Under the pieces are notes generated by a model. It ran no database searches. It was not told the DNA's origin and saw only the letters and a program-made list of their open reading frames with translations. Of a stretch of 43,093 bases of DNA, positions 7,838 to 15,953 are shown piece by piece. This DNA is from a bacterium (GTDB taxonomy: Bacteria; 4484-113; JAFGCY01), in NCBI GenBank assembly GCA_020849855.1, contig JADZFO010000048.1, positions 1 through 43,093 of the forward strand. The letters run 5' to 3'. A program made the translations under genes and the position numbers. Numbering within the stretch: position 1 is the first letter of the stretch; every line of letters begins with the position of its first letter.

Positions 7838-7862
7838 GATCCGCCGGTTACAAACCGGCGCC
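7838..7862 (-). repeat. Palindromic intergenic repeat copy, GCCGGTT-TGT-AACCGGC
   Basis: A 7-bp perfect stem (arms 7843-7849 and 7853-7859). In the minus orientation it reads like the copy at 6843-6859, including the flanking GGxGCC and GGRTC. It sits between convergent genes, beside a GCGCATGCGC palindrome at 7821-7830. Confidence 0.6.
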
Positions 7863-7900
7863 ACTGGTCTCAATGCTGCCCAGCACCATGCAGATACCGG

Positions 7901-8185
7901 CTAAAGCCTGCTTACTGTTCCGGTGTTCTTTGCCGGAACTGCCTTTCCCATCTTGAGCAGCGCTCCGGCCGCCATGTCCTCGCCATTTGGCCAGCGCAGC
8001 GCATAGCCATAATCCACCTTGCGGCAGCGGCTGGCATAGGCAGGATCCCGCAGCCCGGCAAAGACGGGCCCGAGCTTCGCATAGCGAGTAAAGTCAATTC
8101 GCCGGCTCTCCCCGCTAAAGAAGACAAGCAGCACGGCGCCGTCCGGCAGGACAGTCAGGCTCTTGATCCGGGGCAGTTCGTTCAT
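7901..8185 (-). CDS. DUF2442 domain protein
   Basis: 94 residues from the ATG at 8185. The pattern matches DUF2442: an opening strand pair (IKSLTVLPDGAVLLVFFSGESRRIDF), a Tyr-Ala-Lys-Leu-Gly segment, and a closing DYGYALRWPNGEDMAAGAL. A longer frame to 8278 would overlap the DUF4160 gene by 49 nt; the shorter start is supported by TATACT ending 8 nt upstream. DUF2442 genes commonly follow DUF4160 genes, and the pair behaves like a mobile two-gene module sometimes compared to toxin-antitoxin pairs; the activity is not established. Its TAG stop lies inside a palindromic repeat (7892-7911). Family confident, function unknown. Confidence 0.8.
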   Translation of the reverse strand: MNELPRIKSLTVLPDGAVLLVFFSGESRRIDFTRYAKLGPVFAGLRDPAYASRCRKVDYGYALRWPNGEDMAAGALLKMGKAVPAKNTGTVSRL

Positions 8186-8193
8186 GTCTGAAA

Positions 8194-8199
8194 AGTATA
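8194..8199 (-). promoter_or_regulatory. -10-like TATACT before the DUF2442 gene
   Basis: TATACT on the minus strand, 8 nt, then ATG at 8185; no Shine-Dalgarno sequence. It suggests a second, internal leaderless promoter after the DUF4160 gene. Confidence 0.35.
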
Positions 8200-8229
8200 C
8201 CTCGATGTGCTGGACTGCAGGCTGATCAG

Positions 8230-8490
8230 TTAGTCCTTTATCTTTCTTATGCCGCCGACCTTTAACCGGCTGTTCCACATCTCCAGCAATTCCCCACGGT
8301 GCAGGTCAATCCAGGCCCGCAAGACCTTCTGCCGCCCGGCAGGCAGATTACCGACGATGAGCCGGCCATCGGCAATTGCGATCGTGCTGGCCTGCTGTTG
8401 AAAGAACACATGGATGTGCGGCAGAGGATGTTCTTCTTGGCCATACATACAGATCCGCATACCAGCGAGATTGCGCTTGATTTCGCCCAT
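8230..8490 (-). CDS. DUF4160 domain protein
   Basis: 86 residues, matching DUF4160: GMRICMYGQEEHPLPHIHVFF near the N-terminus with the signature HxPHxH-type cluster, then IAIADGRLIVGNLP and WIDLHRGELLEMW. It lies 44 bp upstream of the DUF2442 gene on the same strand, the usual partner arrangement. There is no ribosome binding site, but TAGAAT ends 6 nt before the ATG, so a leaderless transcript is likely. The surrounding gaps are full of palindromic repeats, consistent with an acquired module. The biochemical role is unknown. Confidence 0.85.
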   Translation of the reverse strand: MGEIKRNLAGMRICMYGQEEHPLPHIHVFFQQQASTIAIADGRLIVGNLPAGRQKVLRAWIDLHRGELLEMWNSRLKVGGIRKIKD

Positions 8491-8496
8491 AGCAGA

Positions 8497-8502
8497 ATTC
8501 TA
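8497..8502 (-). promoter_or_regulatory. -10 hexamer TAGAAT, leaderless DUF4160 gene
   Basis: TAGAAT on the minus strand followed by 6 nt and the ATG at 8490. No Shine-Dalgarno sequence. Confidence 0.4.
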
Positions 8503-8556
8503 ATATGCCGCAGCGGCATAAGTGCCAGGAGTGCGAAGTGGCGGCGGAGGGGATGG

Positions 8557-8614
8557 AAGATGCCAGCCTATGGCTGGCGGTCCCGGATAAGATGCCGGCT
8601 AAAGCCGGCGGTCC
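8557..8614. repeat. Two tandem palindromic repeat copies with compensatory changes
   Basis: Copy 1 (8557-8583) has stem GCCAGCC-TAT-GGCTGGC; copy 2 (8589-8614) has stem GCCGGCT-AA-AGCCGGC. Both are flanked by AAGAT on the left and GGTCC on the right. The A-T pair of one stem is a G-C pair in the other, so base pairing is preserved while sequence differs. This supports selection on, or spread of, a folded element. Confidence 0.7.
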
Positions 8615-8621
8615 GACAAGC

Positions 8622-8648
8622 CGGGTGCATATGCATGCGCCCCTACAC
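8622..8648 (-). repeat. GTAGGGGCGCAT-type hairpin overlapping a stop codon
   Basis: On the minus strand GGGCGCAT-GC-ATATGCACCC forms a stem with one mismatch, preceded by GGTGTA. The TAG stop of the zinc-ribbon TPR gene (8643-8645) lies within the repeat. GTAGGGGCGCAT-led hairpins of this kind are widespread as interspersed repeats in many bacterial genomes. Confidence 0.5.
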
Positions 8649-9308
8649 CGCCGGCAGCAGCTTCTCGATGCCGGCGAATTCCTGCGGGCGGGCCGCGAGG
8701 CGGTCAAGCCCGGCGAGGTCGCTGTAGCACTGCTGCCAGCGGCCGGCCTTAAGGTCCACCTTCAGCTTCAGGCGCCAGATGTCGGCGTTGTCCGGGTCGT
8801 AGTCCGCCGCCGCCGCCAGGCTGTCTGAGGCCACGCGATACTCGCCCCGGCGGGCGCAGGTCAGGGCATAGTTAAAGAGCTCGCGGGCCGAACGGCGGTT
8901 GCGCTCGACAAGGGCGGTCAGGCGCTCGATCTCCCCGCGCAGCTCCGGGCTGAGGCGGCCGGCCAGGGCCCGGGCGCTGTCCCACTGCCGCCTGCTGATG
9001 GCCAGCCGCGCGGCCAGCTCCCAGTACTGCGGGCCGGGGTCCGGCAGCAGCTGCGGCAGGCGGGCCACTACTTCCTCGGCCAGGTCGTCGTCGCCGCGCT
9101 CCAGCATGCGGGCCGCGAGCTCAAGCAGCTCCCCGGCCCGGCTGAGCAGGTTCAGGTAGGGCGAGAGGTCGGTGTCGCAGTGCGGACAGCGCGGGGCCGC
9201 GCCCAGTAGCATGCTGTCTTCCAGCGTACCCCGGCAGACGGGGCAGGCATCGAAGTCGATCGGCGGCCGGCGGCCGGCGGTGTTCAGGCTGGCCGCTGCG
9301 CTGTCCAC
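8643..9308 (-). CDS. Zinc-ribbon TPR protein following dnaK
   Basis: 221 residues. The N-terminus holds two CxxC pairs (CPVC at about 18-21 and CPHC at about 38-41) forming a likely zinc ribbon; the remainder is helical with TPR-like repeats (LLSRAGELLELAARMLERGD, and ARRGEYRVASDSLAAAADYDPDNADIW read in two parts). The GTG start follows the dnaK TAA stop directly, so it is translationally coupled as the last gene of the hrcA-dnaJ-TPR-grpE-dnaK operon. The position suggests a co-chaperone or substrate adaptor for this DnaK; that is inference. No Shine-Dalgarno sequence is distinct from the dnaK coding sequence. No named family recognised. Confidence 0.75.
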   Translation of the reverse strand: MDSAAASLNTAGRRPPIDFDACPVCRGTLEDSMLLGAAPRCPHCDTDLSPYLNLLSRAGELLELAARMLERGDDDLAEEVVARLPQLLPDPGPQYWELAARLAISRRQWDSARALAGRLSPELRGEIERLTALVERNRRSARELFNYALTCARRGEYRVASDSLAAAADYDPDNADIWRLKLKVDLKAGRWQQCYSDLAGLDRLAARPQEFAGIEKLLPAV

Positions 9309-11054
9309 TTACATGCCCCAGTCGGAGAGGAAGACGCTGGCCTTGTCGACCAGGCCCTCAACCGTGTCCTCTTCGTTTTCCTTGATGGCGTGCTCGAGGT
9401 CCTGGATCATGGAACGCAGGCGGGACTGCTCGATCTCGCTCATCTTCTTGGCGCCGTCGGAGGCCATCTTCTCAAGGGTCCGCAGCTTCTCATAGAGGCC
9501 CTGGGCCTCGAAGAAGAGCTTGCCGCGCTCACGCTGAGCGATCATCGAGCCACCCATGCGGGCCACGTCGCGCTCGGCGGTGGAAATGTCCTCTTCGGTC
9601 AGGCGGCTCTTGGAGGCCTTGATTGTGATGCCCTTGGCCATGCCGGTGGCGCGGTCCTTGGCGGTGACCTTCACGATGCCGTTGACGTCGTAGTCGAAGG
9701 AAACCTCGACCAGGCTCTCGCCGCGGCCGGCGGAGGTGATGCCCTTGAGCACGAACTCGCCGAGGCTGGTGTCCTCCGCCGCGCGCGGGCTTTCACCCTG
9801 CAGGACGTGGATCAGCGCCTCGGTCTGGCCGTCGACGGTGGTCTTGTAGATGCTCTTGCGCGAGCAGGGGATCGAGGTGTTGCGTGGGATGATCGGGCTG
9901 AACTTGCCGCCTTCGGTCTCGATGCCGAGGGTGAAGGGGGCGACGTCGACGATCACCAGCTCCTCAAGGTGGCCGCGCTTGATGCCGGCCTGGATCGCGG
10001 CGCCGAGGCCGACGCACTCTTCCGGGTTGATGTCGCGGTAGGGTTCCTTGCCGGTGATGTTCTTGACCAGGCGCTGGACGGCGGGGGTGCGGGTCATGCC
10101 GCCCACCAGCACGACGGCGTCAAGCTGGTCGGCGCCGAGGTTGGCGTCGCGCAGGGAGAGCTCCACCGGGGCGAGGGTCTGGTCGATCAGGTCCTGCACC
10201 AGGTCTTCATACTTGGCGCGGGTCAGGGTCTCGTTGAGGTGCAGGGGCTCATCGCCACCGGTGTAAAGGAAGGGCAGGTTGATCGTGGTCTCCAGCAGGC
10301 TGGAGAGGTCGATCTTGGCGTTTTCAGCGGCTTCCTTCATGCGCTGCATGATGGCGCGCTGCTGGCTGACGTCTGAGATGGTGCGCAGGTCGATCTTTTC
10401 CTTGGCCTTGAACTGGTCGATCAGCCACTCCACGACGCGGTAGTCAAAGTCGTCGCCGCCGAGGTTGTTGTTGCCGGTGGTGGCCAGGACCTTGAAGGCG
10501 CCTTCCACCTGGCGGATGATCGAGACATCGAAGGTGCCGCCGCCGAGGTCGAAGACCAGGATGGTGCGGTTCTCCTGCTTGTCGAAACCATAGGCCAGCG
10601 CGGCGGCGGTGGGCTCGTTAAGGATGCGCTCAACCTTGAAGCCGGCGATTTCGCCGGCGTCCTTGGTGGCCTGGCGCTGGGCATCGGTGAAGTAAGCCGG
10701 GACGGTGATGATGGCCTCGTCGACGATGTCGTTGAGGTAAGTCTCGGCGTCCAGCTTGAGCTTCTTGAGGATGACCGCGCTGATTTCCTGAGGGCTGAAC
10801 TCCTTGTCGCCGATCGCGATACGGCGGTCGGAGCCCATCAGGCGCTTGATGCTGGTGATGGTGCGGTCCGGGTTGGCCACGGCCTGGTTTTTGGCCGGCT
10901 CGCCAACCAGCAGTTCGCCGGTCTCGGTGAAGCCCACCACGGAGGGGGTGATGAAGCGTCCGCGCTCGTTGGGGATGAGGGTAGGCTGGCCGTCAATAAT
11001 GGCCGCCACAAGGGAGTTGGTGGTTCCCAGGTCAATACCCACGATGTGTCCCAT
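9309..11054 (-). CDS. dnaK: Hsp70 chaperone DnaK (short form)
   Basis: 581 residues, about 55 shorter than E. coli DnaK. The ATPase domain shows the phosphate-1 motif GIDLGTTNSLVA, the VPAYFTDAQRQATKDAGEIAG-region in the usual order, the DLGGGTFDVSI motif and VVLVGGMTRTPAVQ. The interdomain linker is LVIVD instead of the usual LLLLD, followed by the beta-sandwich substrate domain and a helical lid ending SDWGM; the flexible C-terminal tail ending in an acidic motif is missing. It refolds proteins in an ATP cycle driven by J-proteins and GrpE, both encoded just upstream. Start ATG has AGGAG 6 nt upstream, 56 bp after grpE. Confidence 0.95.
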   Translation of the reverse strand: MGHIVGIDLGTTNSLVAAIIDGQPTLIPNERGRFITPSVVGFTETGELLVGEPAKNQAVANPDRTITSIKRLMGSDRRIAIGDKEFSPQEISAVILKKLKLDAETYLNDIVDEAIITVPAYFTDAQRQATKDAGEIAGFKVERILNEPTAAALAYGFDKQENRTILVFDLGGGTFDVSIIRQVEGAFKVLATTGNNNLGGDDFDYRVVEWLIDQFKAKEKIDLRTISDVSQQRAIMQRMKEAAENAKIDLSSLLETTINLPFLYTGGDEPLHLNETLTRAKYEDLVQDLIDQTLAPVELSLRDANLGADQLDAVVLVGGMTRTPAVQRLVKNITGKEPYRDINPEECVGLGAAIQAGIKRGHLEELVIVDVAPFTLGIETEGGKFSPIIPRNTSIPCSRKSIYKTTVDGQTEALIHVLQGESPRAAEDTSLGEFVLKGITSAGRGESLVEVSFDYDVNGIVKVTAKDRATGMAKGITIKASKSRLTEEDISTAERDVARMGGSMIAQRERGKLFFEAQGLYEKLRTLEKMASDGAKKMSEIEQSRLRSMIQDLEHAIKENEEDTVEGLVDKASVFLSDWGM

Positions 11055-11110
11055 TGTTTCTCCTGATCAGCCCGCCGGCTTGAGCCGCCTGGGCAGAACT
11101 TCTTATTCCC

Positions 11111-11860
11111 CTACTGGGTGTTCTTGACCACCGCCACCTGTGCCGTCCGGAATACCTGGCCGTTCCAGGTATAGCCTTTCAGCAGGACCCGGCTGATGCT
11201 TCCGTCCGCCTTCTCCGGGTTGGGCTCGGTGCCCATCGCCAGATGCTGGTGCGGATCGAAGGCGTCGCCGACTTCCATCAGTTTGAGCCCGGCCTTGACC
11301 ATCGCGCTCAGCAGCAGGTCGTATACGCTGCGGAAGCCGCGTATCAGGCCGTCGCTGAGCGAGCTGGGCTGCCGCTCCATCATTTCAAAGACCCTGTCCA
11401 GGGCATCAACCACATCCAGCAGATCCTTGAGCATGCGCTTGATCCGCGCATCCTCCTCACTGCGGTTTAGTACCTCGGACAGCGGACGCAGCTTCATCTC
11501 CAGACCGCGCAGCTGCTCCGCCACCTTGTCGAGGCCGATGGCCTCGATTGCCGGCATGCGGAGCTGTTCAACGCCACGCGTCAGGCGGTAAAGCTCGCCC
11601 CTGACCCGGGTTAGATCGGCTGTCAAAGTGGACAGATTGGCCCAGGCCTCACTGGCCAGATCGGGCCGCACGGCCCCGCCGTCAGGCGCGCCCGACTGCG
11701 GGCCCCCCGCAGGGCCCGAATGAAGATTATAGTAATGCTCAGAATCGAAGTCAATTTTGAGCGCCAGCTCGGAGAGCTGGCGGGCCTGCTCCTCGGCCGC
11801 ACTGTCCTTTTTGCGCTTCGACCACCAGGCTGCGGCCCGCGGCCGCGCGTCAGTGCTCAT
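11111..11860 (-). CDS. grpE: GrpE-type nucleotide exchange factor
   Basis: 249 residues. The central and C-terminal parts match GrpE: a long helix (DLTRVRGELYRLTRGVEQLR onward), then LKDLLDVVDALDRVFE, GFRSVYDLLLSAMVKAGLKLMEVGDAFDPHQHLAMG in the usual order, and the beta domain ending GYTWNGQVFRTAQVAVVKN, equivalent to the usual GY.l..rvlRpA.V.V. The N-terminal 90 residues are charged and poorly conserved. GrpE exchanges ADP for ATP on DnaK. Its ATG overlaps the TGA of the giant TPR gene by 4 nt, so the two are translationally coupled. It is divergent in sequence but the assignment is firm from context and motifs. Confidence 0.92.
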   Translation of the reverse strand: MSTDARPRAAAWWSKRKKDSAAEEQARQLSELALKIDFDSEHYYNLHSGPAGGPQSGAPDGGAVRPDLASEAWANLSTLTADLTRVRGELYRLTRGVEQLRMPAIEAIGLDKVAEQLRGLEMKLRPLSEVLNRSEEDARIKRMLKDLLDVVDALDRVFEMMERQPSSLSDGLIRGFRSVYDLLLSAMVKAGLKLMEVGDAFDPHQHLAMGTEPNPEKADGSISRVLLKGYTWNGQVFRTAQVAVVKNTQ

Positions 11861-14800
11861 AGGATTGTCCAGTCCGGGATCTTGAAGCTGATCGCCATCA
11901 GTTCATCCAGGGGCCGGACCGCGGCGGCCTCGTCCATTGGCTGAGGCTTGAGCTGCTGGAAGTCCGGCGGCGGGATGGTGGAGGGCAGGTCGAGGCGCTC
12001 GAAGCTGATGCTGCCGTCCTGCGGCACCTTGCTCAGGCGGCTGCGGATAGCCGGCAGGTCGAGCGGGTTAAAGGCGAAGATGTTGAGCAGCTCGCGGCGC
12101 TCCTGGCTCTTGAAGAGGTGTGTGTAGCTCTCTTCCACCAGCATGAAGTCGTCGGCGTGGCGCTCGGGGTTGAAGATCTTGATAAGGCGGAAGTACTCGC
12201 GTTCGATCTGCGCCAAATTGGCGCGCTTGTCGAGGCTGAGGATCCAGTAGAACTGGTTGGCCTTCTGGTAGAAGCCCACTGTGTCCTCAGCGCGGATCTT
12301 GGTCAGATCGTGGTCCGGGCGGTTCTTGGTCAGGGCGAAGGTGCTGAGCGCGCGCTCCAGCAGTGAGACCCAGCGCGCAAGGTGGGCGTTGGCCCGCGGG
12401 TTCTTGTTGACCTGCGCCATCCACAGGCGCGCCAGGCGCTTGTACTGGTTGCCGGCCTCGTCGAGGTCGTCCAGCAGCAGGATCGAGATGGCATAGTTCT
12501 GGACGATCCAGGGGTTCTCCGGGTCGAACTCCAAGGCCTTCTTCCACTCCTCGCGGGCCTGCTTGAGCTGGTCCTTGCGCGCCGCCTGGTAGGCGTTAAG
12601 GTCGAGGGTGCCGGCATACAGCACTGGCAGGTCAGGGTTGCGCTCGTCCAGGGTGCGCAGCTCGGCCCAGGTCTGGATCGCCTCCTGGGCATAGCCGGCG
12701 TTGAGGAAGGCCAGGCCGATCTCGGTGAACTGGCGCAGCTTCAGGGCCGGGTCGGTCTCGCGCTGCTTGCAGATATCAAGCAGCTGCTTCCAGTAGTGGA
12801 CCGCCATCTCGCGCTTGCCAAGGTGGCTGTGCGCCTGGCCCAGATACCAGTAGAGCTGCGGGTCGTCGGGGCTCTTCTGTACCAGGCGGCCCAGCAGCTC
12901 CGCCGCGCGGTCATAAAGGCCGTCGTGCAGCAGCACCGCCACCAGGCCGGGGCCGTCGCAGCCTTCGTTGAAGGTGATGTGGTCAAGGTTGTGGGACTCC
13001 CGCACCTCCGGGTCGGCCAGGTAGCACTTCACAAAGCGCGGGAAGTCGTCGTTGCTCAGGTTGCCGCGGCGGGCCAGGTCGATCAGCACCTTCCAGGCCT
13101 TGTCGGGCTGGTTGTGCTCCATGTAGGCATAGGCCTGACTGCGCTGGACCCAGGGGTTCTCATCCGACCAGACGATGTCGCGGTAGTTGATGATCGCCTT
13201 GGCGTAGTCCTTCAGGCGGTGGTAGGTGTAGGCCAGCAGGATCTTGGTCTCGATGCGCTTGGGCAGAATGCGCTGGGCGGTGTCCAGCAGGTCCGCGGCG
13301 CGCTTGAGGTCGCCCTTGAAGAAGGCTTCCTCGCCATAGCCGTCCAGCACATCGACGATTACCTGGCGCAGCAGACGGTGGTTGCGGTTGACCTCCACCG
13401 CGTGGGTCATCAGCGGCAGAGCCTCCGCCACCTTGCCTTCCTTGAGGCTGCGGTGGCCGAGGAAGAAGAGCGCCAGGGAAAGGAAGAGCTGTTCGGCGCG
13501 GCCATTGGGGTTCTGGCGCCAGATCTCCTCGAGCTGGTCGCGGGCAGCCTCCAGGCGGCCGAGCTTGAGCATCACGATGCCGCGCTCGATGCGCATCCAG
13601 CGCTGGAACTTCTCGAGGGCCGGCTCCTTGAGCAGCTCGGTATAGCTGTGCAGGGCGCCCTCGAGGTTTCCGTCGAGTTCATCGTTCAGGGCCCAGCGCA
13701 GGTCGATCAGCGGCTGGGGCACGCCGTCGTTCTGTGGGACGGAGCGCAGCAGGCGGCCGGCTTCCACCGGCTCATGCTTCTGCTGGAAGGCCGCGGCCTG
13801 CCAGTAGGCGCGCTTGCCCTCGAAACCGGGCACGTTGAGGACCTGCAGGTGTTCCAGCGCCTTATCCGGCTGGCCTTCCAGCAGGTGGATCTTGACCAGG
13901 CGGTAGCGCACAGCGTCCGTGGGCTGCAGGTTGAAGCTGGCCTGGTAGGCCTGGGCGGCCAGGGGGAAGTTATGGCGCTCGATGTAGAAATCGCCGACTT
14001 CCTGCAACAGGTGCTCGCGCTTGTAGCGGGTGACGGTGTCGATGAAGAGCTCGGGCTTGTGCTCAAAGACCAGCACGCCAAGCTGCACCGGCGAGCCGGC
14101 GCCATCGCCGCCCCGCAGGGAATCTTCCAGCAGCACCGCTGCGACCTCGGGGTCGGTGCTGAACTTCTCCAGGTCGAAGACCTTGCGGTAGACCCGCATC
14201 TCGACCGTGTTGCTTTCCGGCGGTGCGCCGCGCTCCTTGATGATCTCGCTGAGCAGGCGCACCAGGCGCGGGTTGATGTCCGGGGTGTTTTCTGTGCGTT
14301 CAAAGAGGGCGAAGTAGGCCTGCTGGGCCTGCTCACCGCGGCGGCCGGCGGCGAGGAAGCAGTTGGTCAGCGCCTCGTCGTAGGTCTTGGCCAGGGGCCC
14401 GCTGGAGGGCTTGCCGCAGGTGGTGAGGTAAAGCAGGGTCTCCTGGCTGAAGTCGCCATGCGAGACGCGGATCTCGGCCAGCACGCGGCCAAGCTGCTGC
14501 TTGGTTTCGTTGTCGGCGATTGCAAAGGCGCCGCGGTAGATCTCCTCCGCGGTCTCGTCACGGCGGTCGGCGGCGTGATAAGCGCGGGCGAGGATGGTGC
14601 TGATCACCGGGTCGGTCGGGTTGTCGACCAGGGCTTCCTCGTAGATTTTCTGCGCCTGGTCATCCACGCGGGTCAGGCCGGCATAATGCTGGGCCAGCAC
14701 GTAGTAAATGCGGCGCTGGGGCCGGTCGGGCCAGGTGGAGAGGTAAGTCTCGTAGACGCGGATGGCGAACTCGTCGTCGCGCTCATTGGCCAGGCAGTGC

Positions 14801-15852
14801 TCGGAGAGGATCAGCACGGCGCGCTTGGTGACCAGGCGCTGCTCGAAGGCCAGGCTCATCACCTTGATGCTGAGGTCGTCGAACTTGCCCTGCTCGGCCA
14901 GCGAATCGGACATGAAGGACAGCATGTCGCGGTCGTAGTAGCCGAGGCGGAAGATGAGCTGCAGCAGCTTCAGGCGGTCCAGCTGCTCCGGGTTGCCCGC
15001 CAGCACCAGGGCGGCCAGGCGCTTGAGCGAATCATCGGAGAGGCGCGGGGTACTCTTGTCCGCGCCCTTCTCCAGCGCGAGCTGGATGTAAGGCACAGTG
15101 GGGATCGACAGATCTCCGCGGCCGATGTAGATCTCGGCCAGCAGGCGCAGAGCCTCAGGGTTAGAGCCGGTTTCCACGGCGTCCAGATAAACCGAGGCGG
15201 CGAAGTCGTCACGCTCCCCCACGGCGATCATGCTGTCCAGCAGCACCTCGCGCAGACGGCGGTCCGCCTTGCGGTTAGGGTAGGCGGCGCGGTAGATGGC
15301 CAGCGATTCGCTGTCACGGCGGCCTTCCTTCAGGTAGCGGTCGGCCAGCAGTGTCACACCGTCCTTCCACAGGGGGAAGGAGCGCGCGGTGTCGGTGAGG
15401 AAGGAGATATCTGCCTCGCCCAGGTTCTCCTGGCGCTCGGCCAGCACGGCCTTGGCCGTTTTGAGCATCAGGTTCTTCTGCACCGCGTCGGCGGCGACCG
15501 CCTTGCGGATGATGTCAAAGCTCTCCGGCCCGCAAAAGCCGCTGTCCACGATCTCGGTGGCCACGGCGCTGGCCTGCGCGGGGTCGTCCTCCAGGGCCGC
15601 GGCGGCCAGGGGCAGGGCCTCGCCGAATTCCTTGCGGCGGATCAGATCGGACAGCAGGCGGCTGCGCAGCTCGCGCAGCAGGGCCAGATCCGCTTCGGCG
15701 GGGGCATCACCCTTCTCGGCCCACAGCGCACGGAACTGGGCCAGGGCTTCCTGGTGTTTGGACTGCTCCAGAAGCTTCAGGGCTGCCTTGATTTTTGGCG
15801 CAAGCTTGCCCGCGCCAGCTGGGGCGGAGAAGAGTTTTCCGAGTATGCTCAT
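11857..15852 (-). CDS. Giant TPR protein in the Hsp70 operon, C-terminal J-like domain
   Basis: 1331 residues, almost all helical TPR-like repeats (for example DAVRYRLVKIHLLEGQPDKA, PQLYWYLGQAHSHLGKREMA, NPWIVQNYAISILLLDDLDE). No signal peptide or membrane segment, so cytoplasmic. Residues about 1201-1258 (FYWILSLDKRANLAQIEREY onward) align by eye with a J-domain, but the HPD tripeptide is NPE (1228-1230). A 73-residue tail ending FKIPDWTIL follows. The gene lies between dnaJ and grpE, overlaps grpE by 4 nt and is about 100 bp after dnaJ. It is probably a co-chaperone scaffold for this DnaK; that is inference from position and domain order. Start ATG at 15852 has only a weak AAGG upstream. 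Confidence 0.8.
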   Translation of the reverse strand: MSILGKLFSAPAGAGKLAPKIKAALKLLEQSKHQEALAQFRALWAEKGDAPAEADLALLRELRSRLLSDLIRRKEFGEALPLAAAALEDDPAQASAVATEIVDSGFCGPESFDIIRKAVAADAVQKNLMLKTAKAVLAERQENLGEADISFLTDTARSFPLWKDGVTLLADRYLKEGRRDSESLAIYRAAYPNRKADRRLREVLLDSMIAVGERDDFAASVYLDAVETGSNPEALRLLAEIYIGRGDLSIPTVPYIQLALEKGADKSTPRLSDDSLKRLAALVLAGNPEQLDRLKLLQLIFRLGYYDRDMLSFMSDSLAEQGKFDDLSIKVMSLAFEQRLVTKRAVLILSEHCLANERDDEFAIRVYETYLSTWPDRPQRRIYYVLAQHYAGLTRVDDQAQKIYEEALVDNPTDPVISTILARAYHAADRRDETAEEIYRGAFAIADNETKQQLGRVLAEIRVSHGDFSQETLLYLTTCGKPSSGPLAKTYDEALTNCFLAAGRRGEQAQQAYFALFERTENTPDINPRLVRLLSEIIKERGAPPESNTVEMRVYRKVFDLEKFSTDPEVAAVLLEDSLRGGDGAGSPVQLGVLVFEHKPELFIDTVTRYKREHLLQEVGDFYIERHNFPLAAQAYQASFNLQPTDAVRYRLVKIHLLEGQPDKALEHLQVLNVPGFEGKRAYWQAAAFQQKHEPVEAGRLLRSVPQNDGVPQPLIDLRWALNDELDGNLEGALHSYTELLKEPALEKFQRWMRIERGIVMLKLGRLEAARDQLEEIWRQNPNGRAEQLFLSLALFFLGHRSLKEGKVAEALPLMTHAVEVNRNHRLLRQVIVDVLDGYGEEAFFKGDLKRAADLLDTAQRILPKRIETKILLAYTYHRLKDYAKAIINYRDIVWSDENPWVQRSQAYAYMEHNQPDKAWKVLIDLARRGNLSNDDFPRFVKCYLADPEVRESHNLDHITFNEGCDGPGLVAVLLHDGLYDRAAELLGRLVQKSPDDPQLYWYLGQAHSHLGKREMAVHYWKQLLDICKQRETDPALKLRQFTEIGLAFLNAGYAQEAIQTWAELRTLDERNPDLPVLYAGTLDLNAYQAARKDQLKQAREEWKKALEFDPENPWIVQNYAISILLLDDLDEAGNQYKRLARLWMAQVNKNPRANAHLARWVSLLERALSTFALTKNRPDHDLTKIRAEDTVGFYQKANQFYWILSLDKRANLAQIEREYFRLIKIFNPERHADDFMLVEESYTHLFKSQERRELLNIFAFNPLDLPAIRSRLSKVPQDGSISFERLDLPSTIPPPDFQQLKPQPMDEAAAVRPLDELMAISFKIPDWTIL
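12079..12252 (-). other. Degenerate J-domain (HPD replaced by NPE)
   Basis: Encodes residues about 1201-1258 of the TPR protein. Shared J-domain features: an opening Y-x-I-L-x-L, a helix II pattern IEREYFRLIKIF ending at NPERHADD where canonical proteins have HPDxxxxD, then a helix III pattern ESYTHLF and the SQERREL turn resembling SDPxxRxxYD. The histidine and aspartate needed for ATPase stimulation are replaced. Confidence 0.6.
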
Positions 15853-15953
15853 GGGCTGAGACCTTATTATAACTCTATAGATAAGCCCTCAGCCCTGCCA
15901 GGCCCAGCCGCAAATGCACTATGCAAAAGTGTTCAGCCTGCCGGCGGACGGAG

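Noticed and set aside
8186-8278. Longer DUF2442 start overlapping the DUF4160 gene
   Set aside because: The extra 31 residues are outside the family and the overlap is 49 nt; the ATG at 8185 has its own TATACT.
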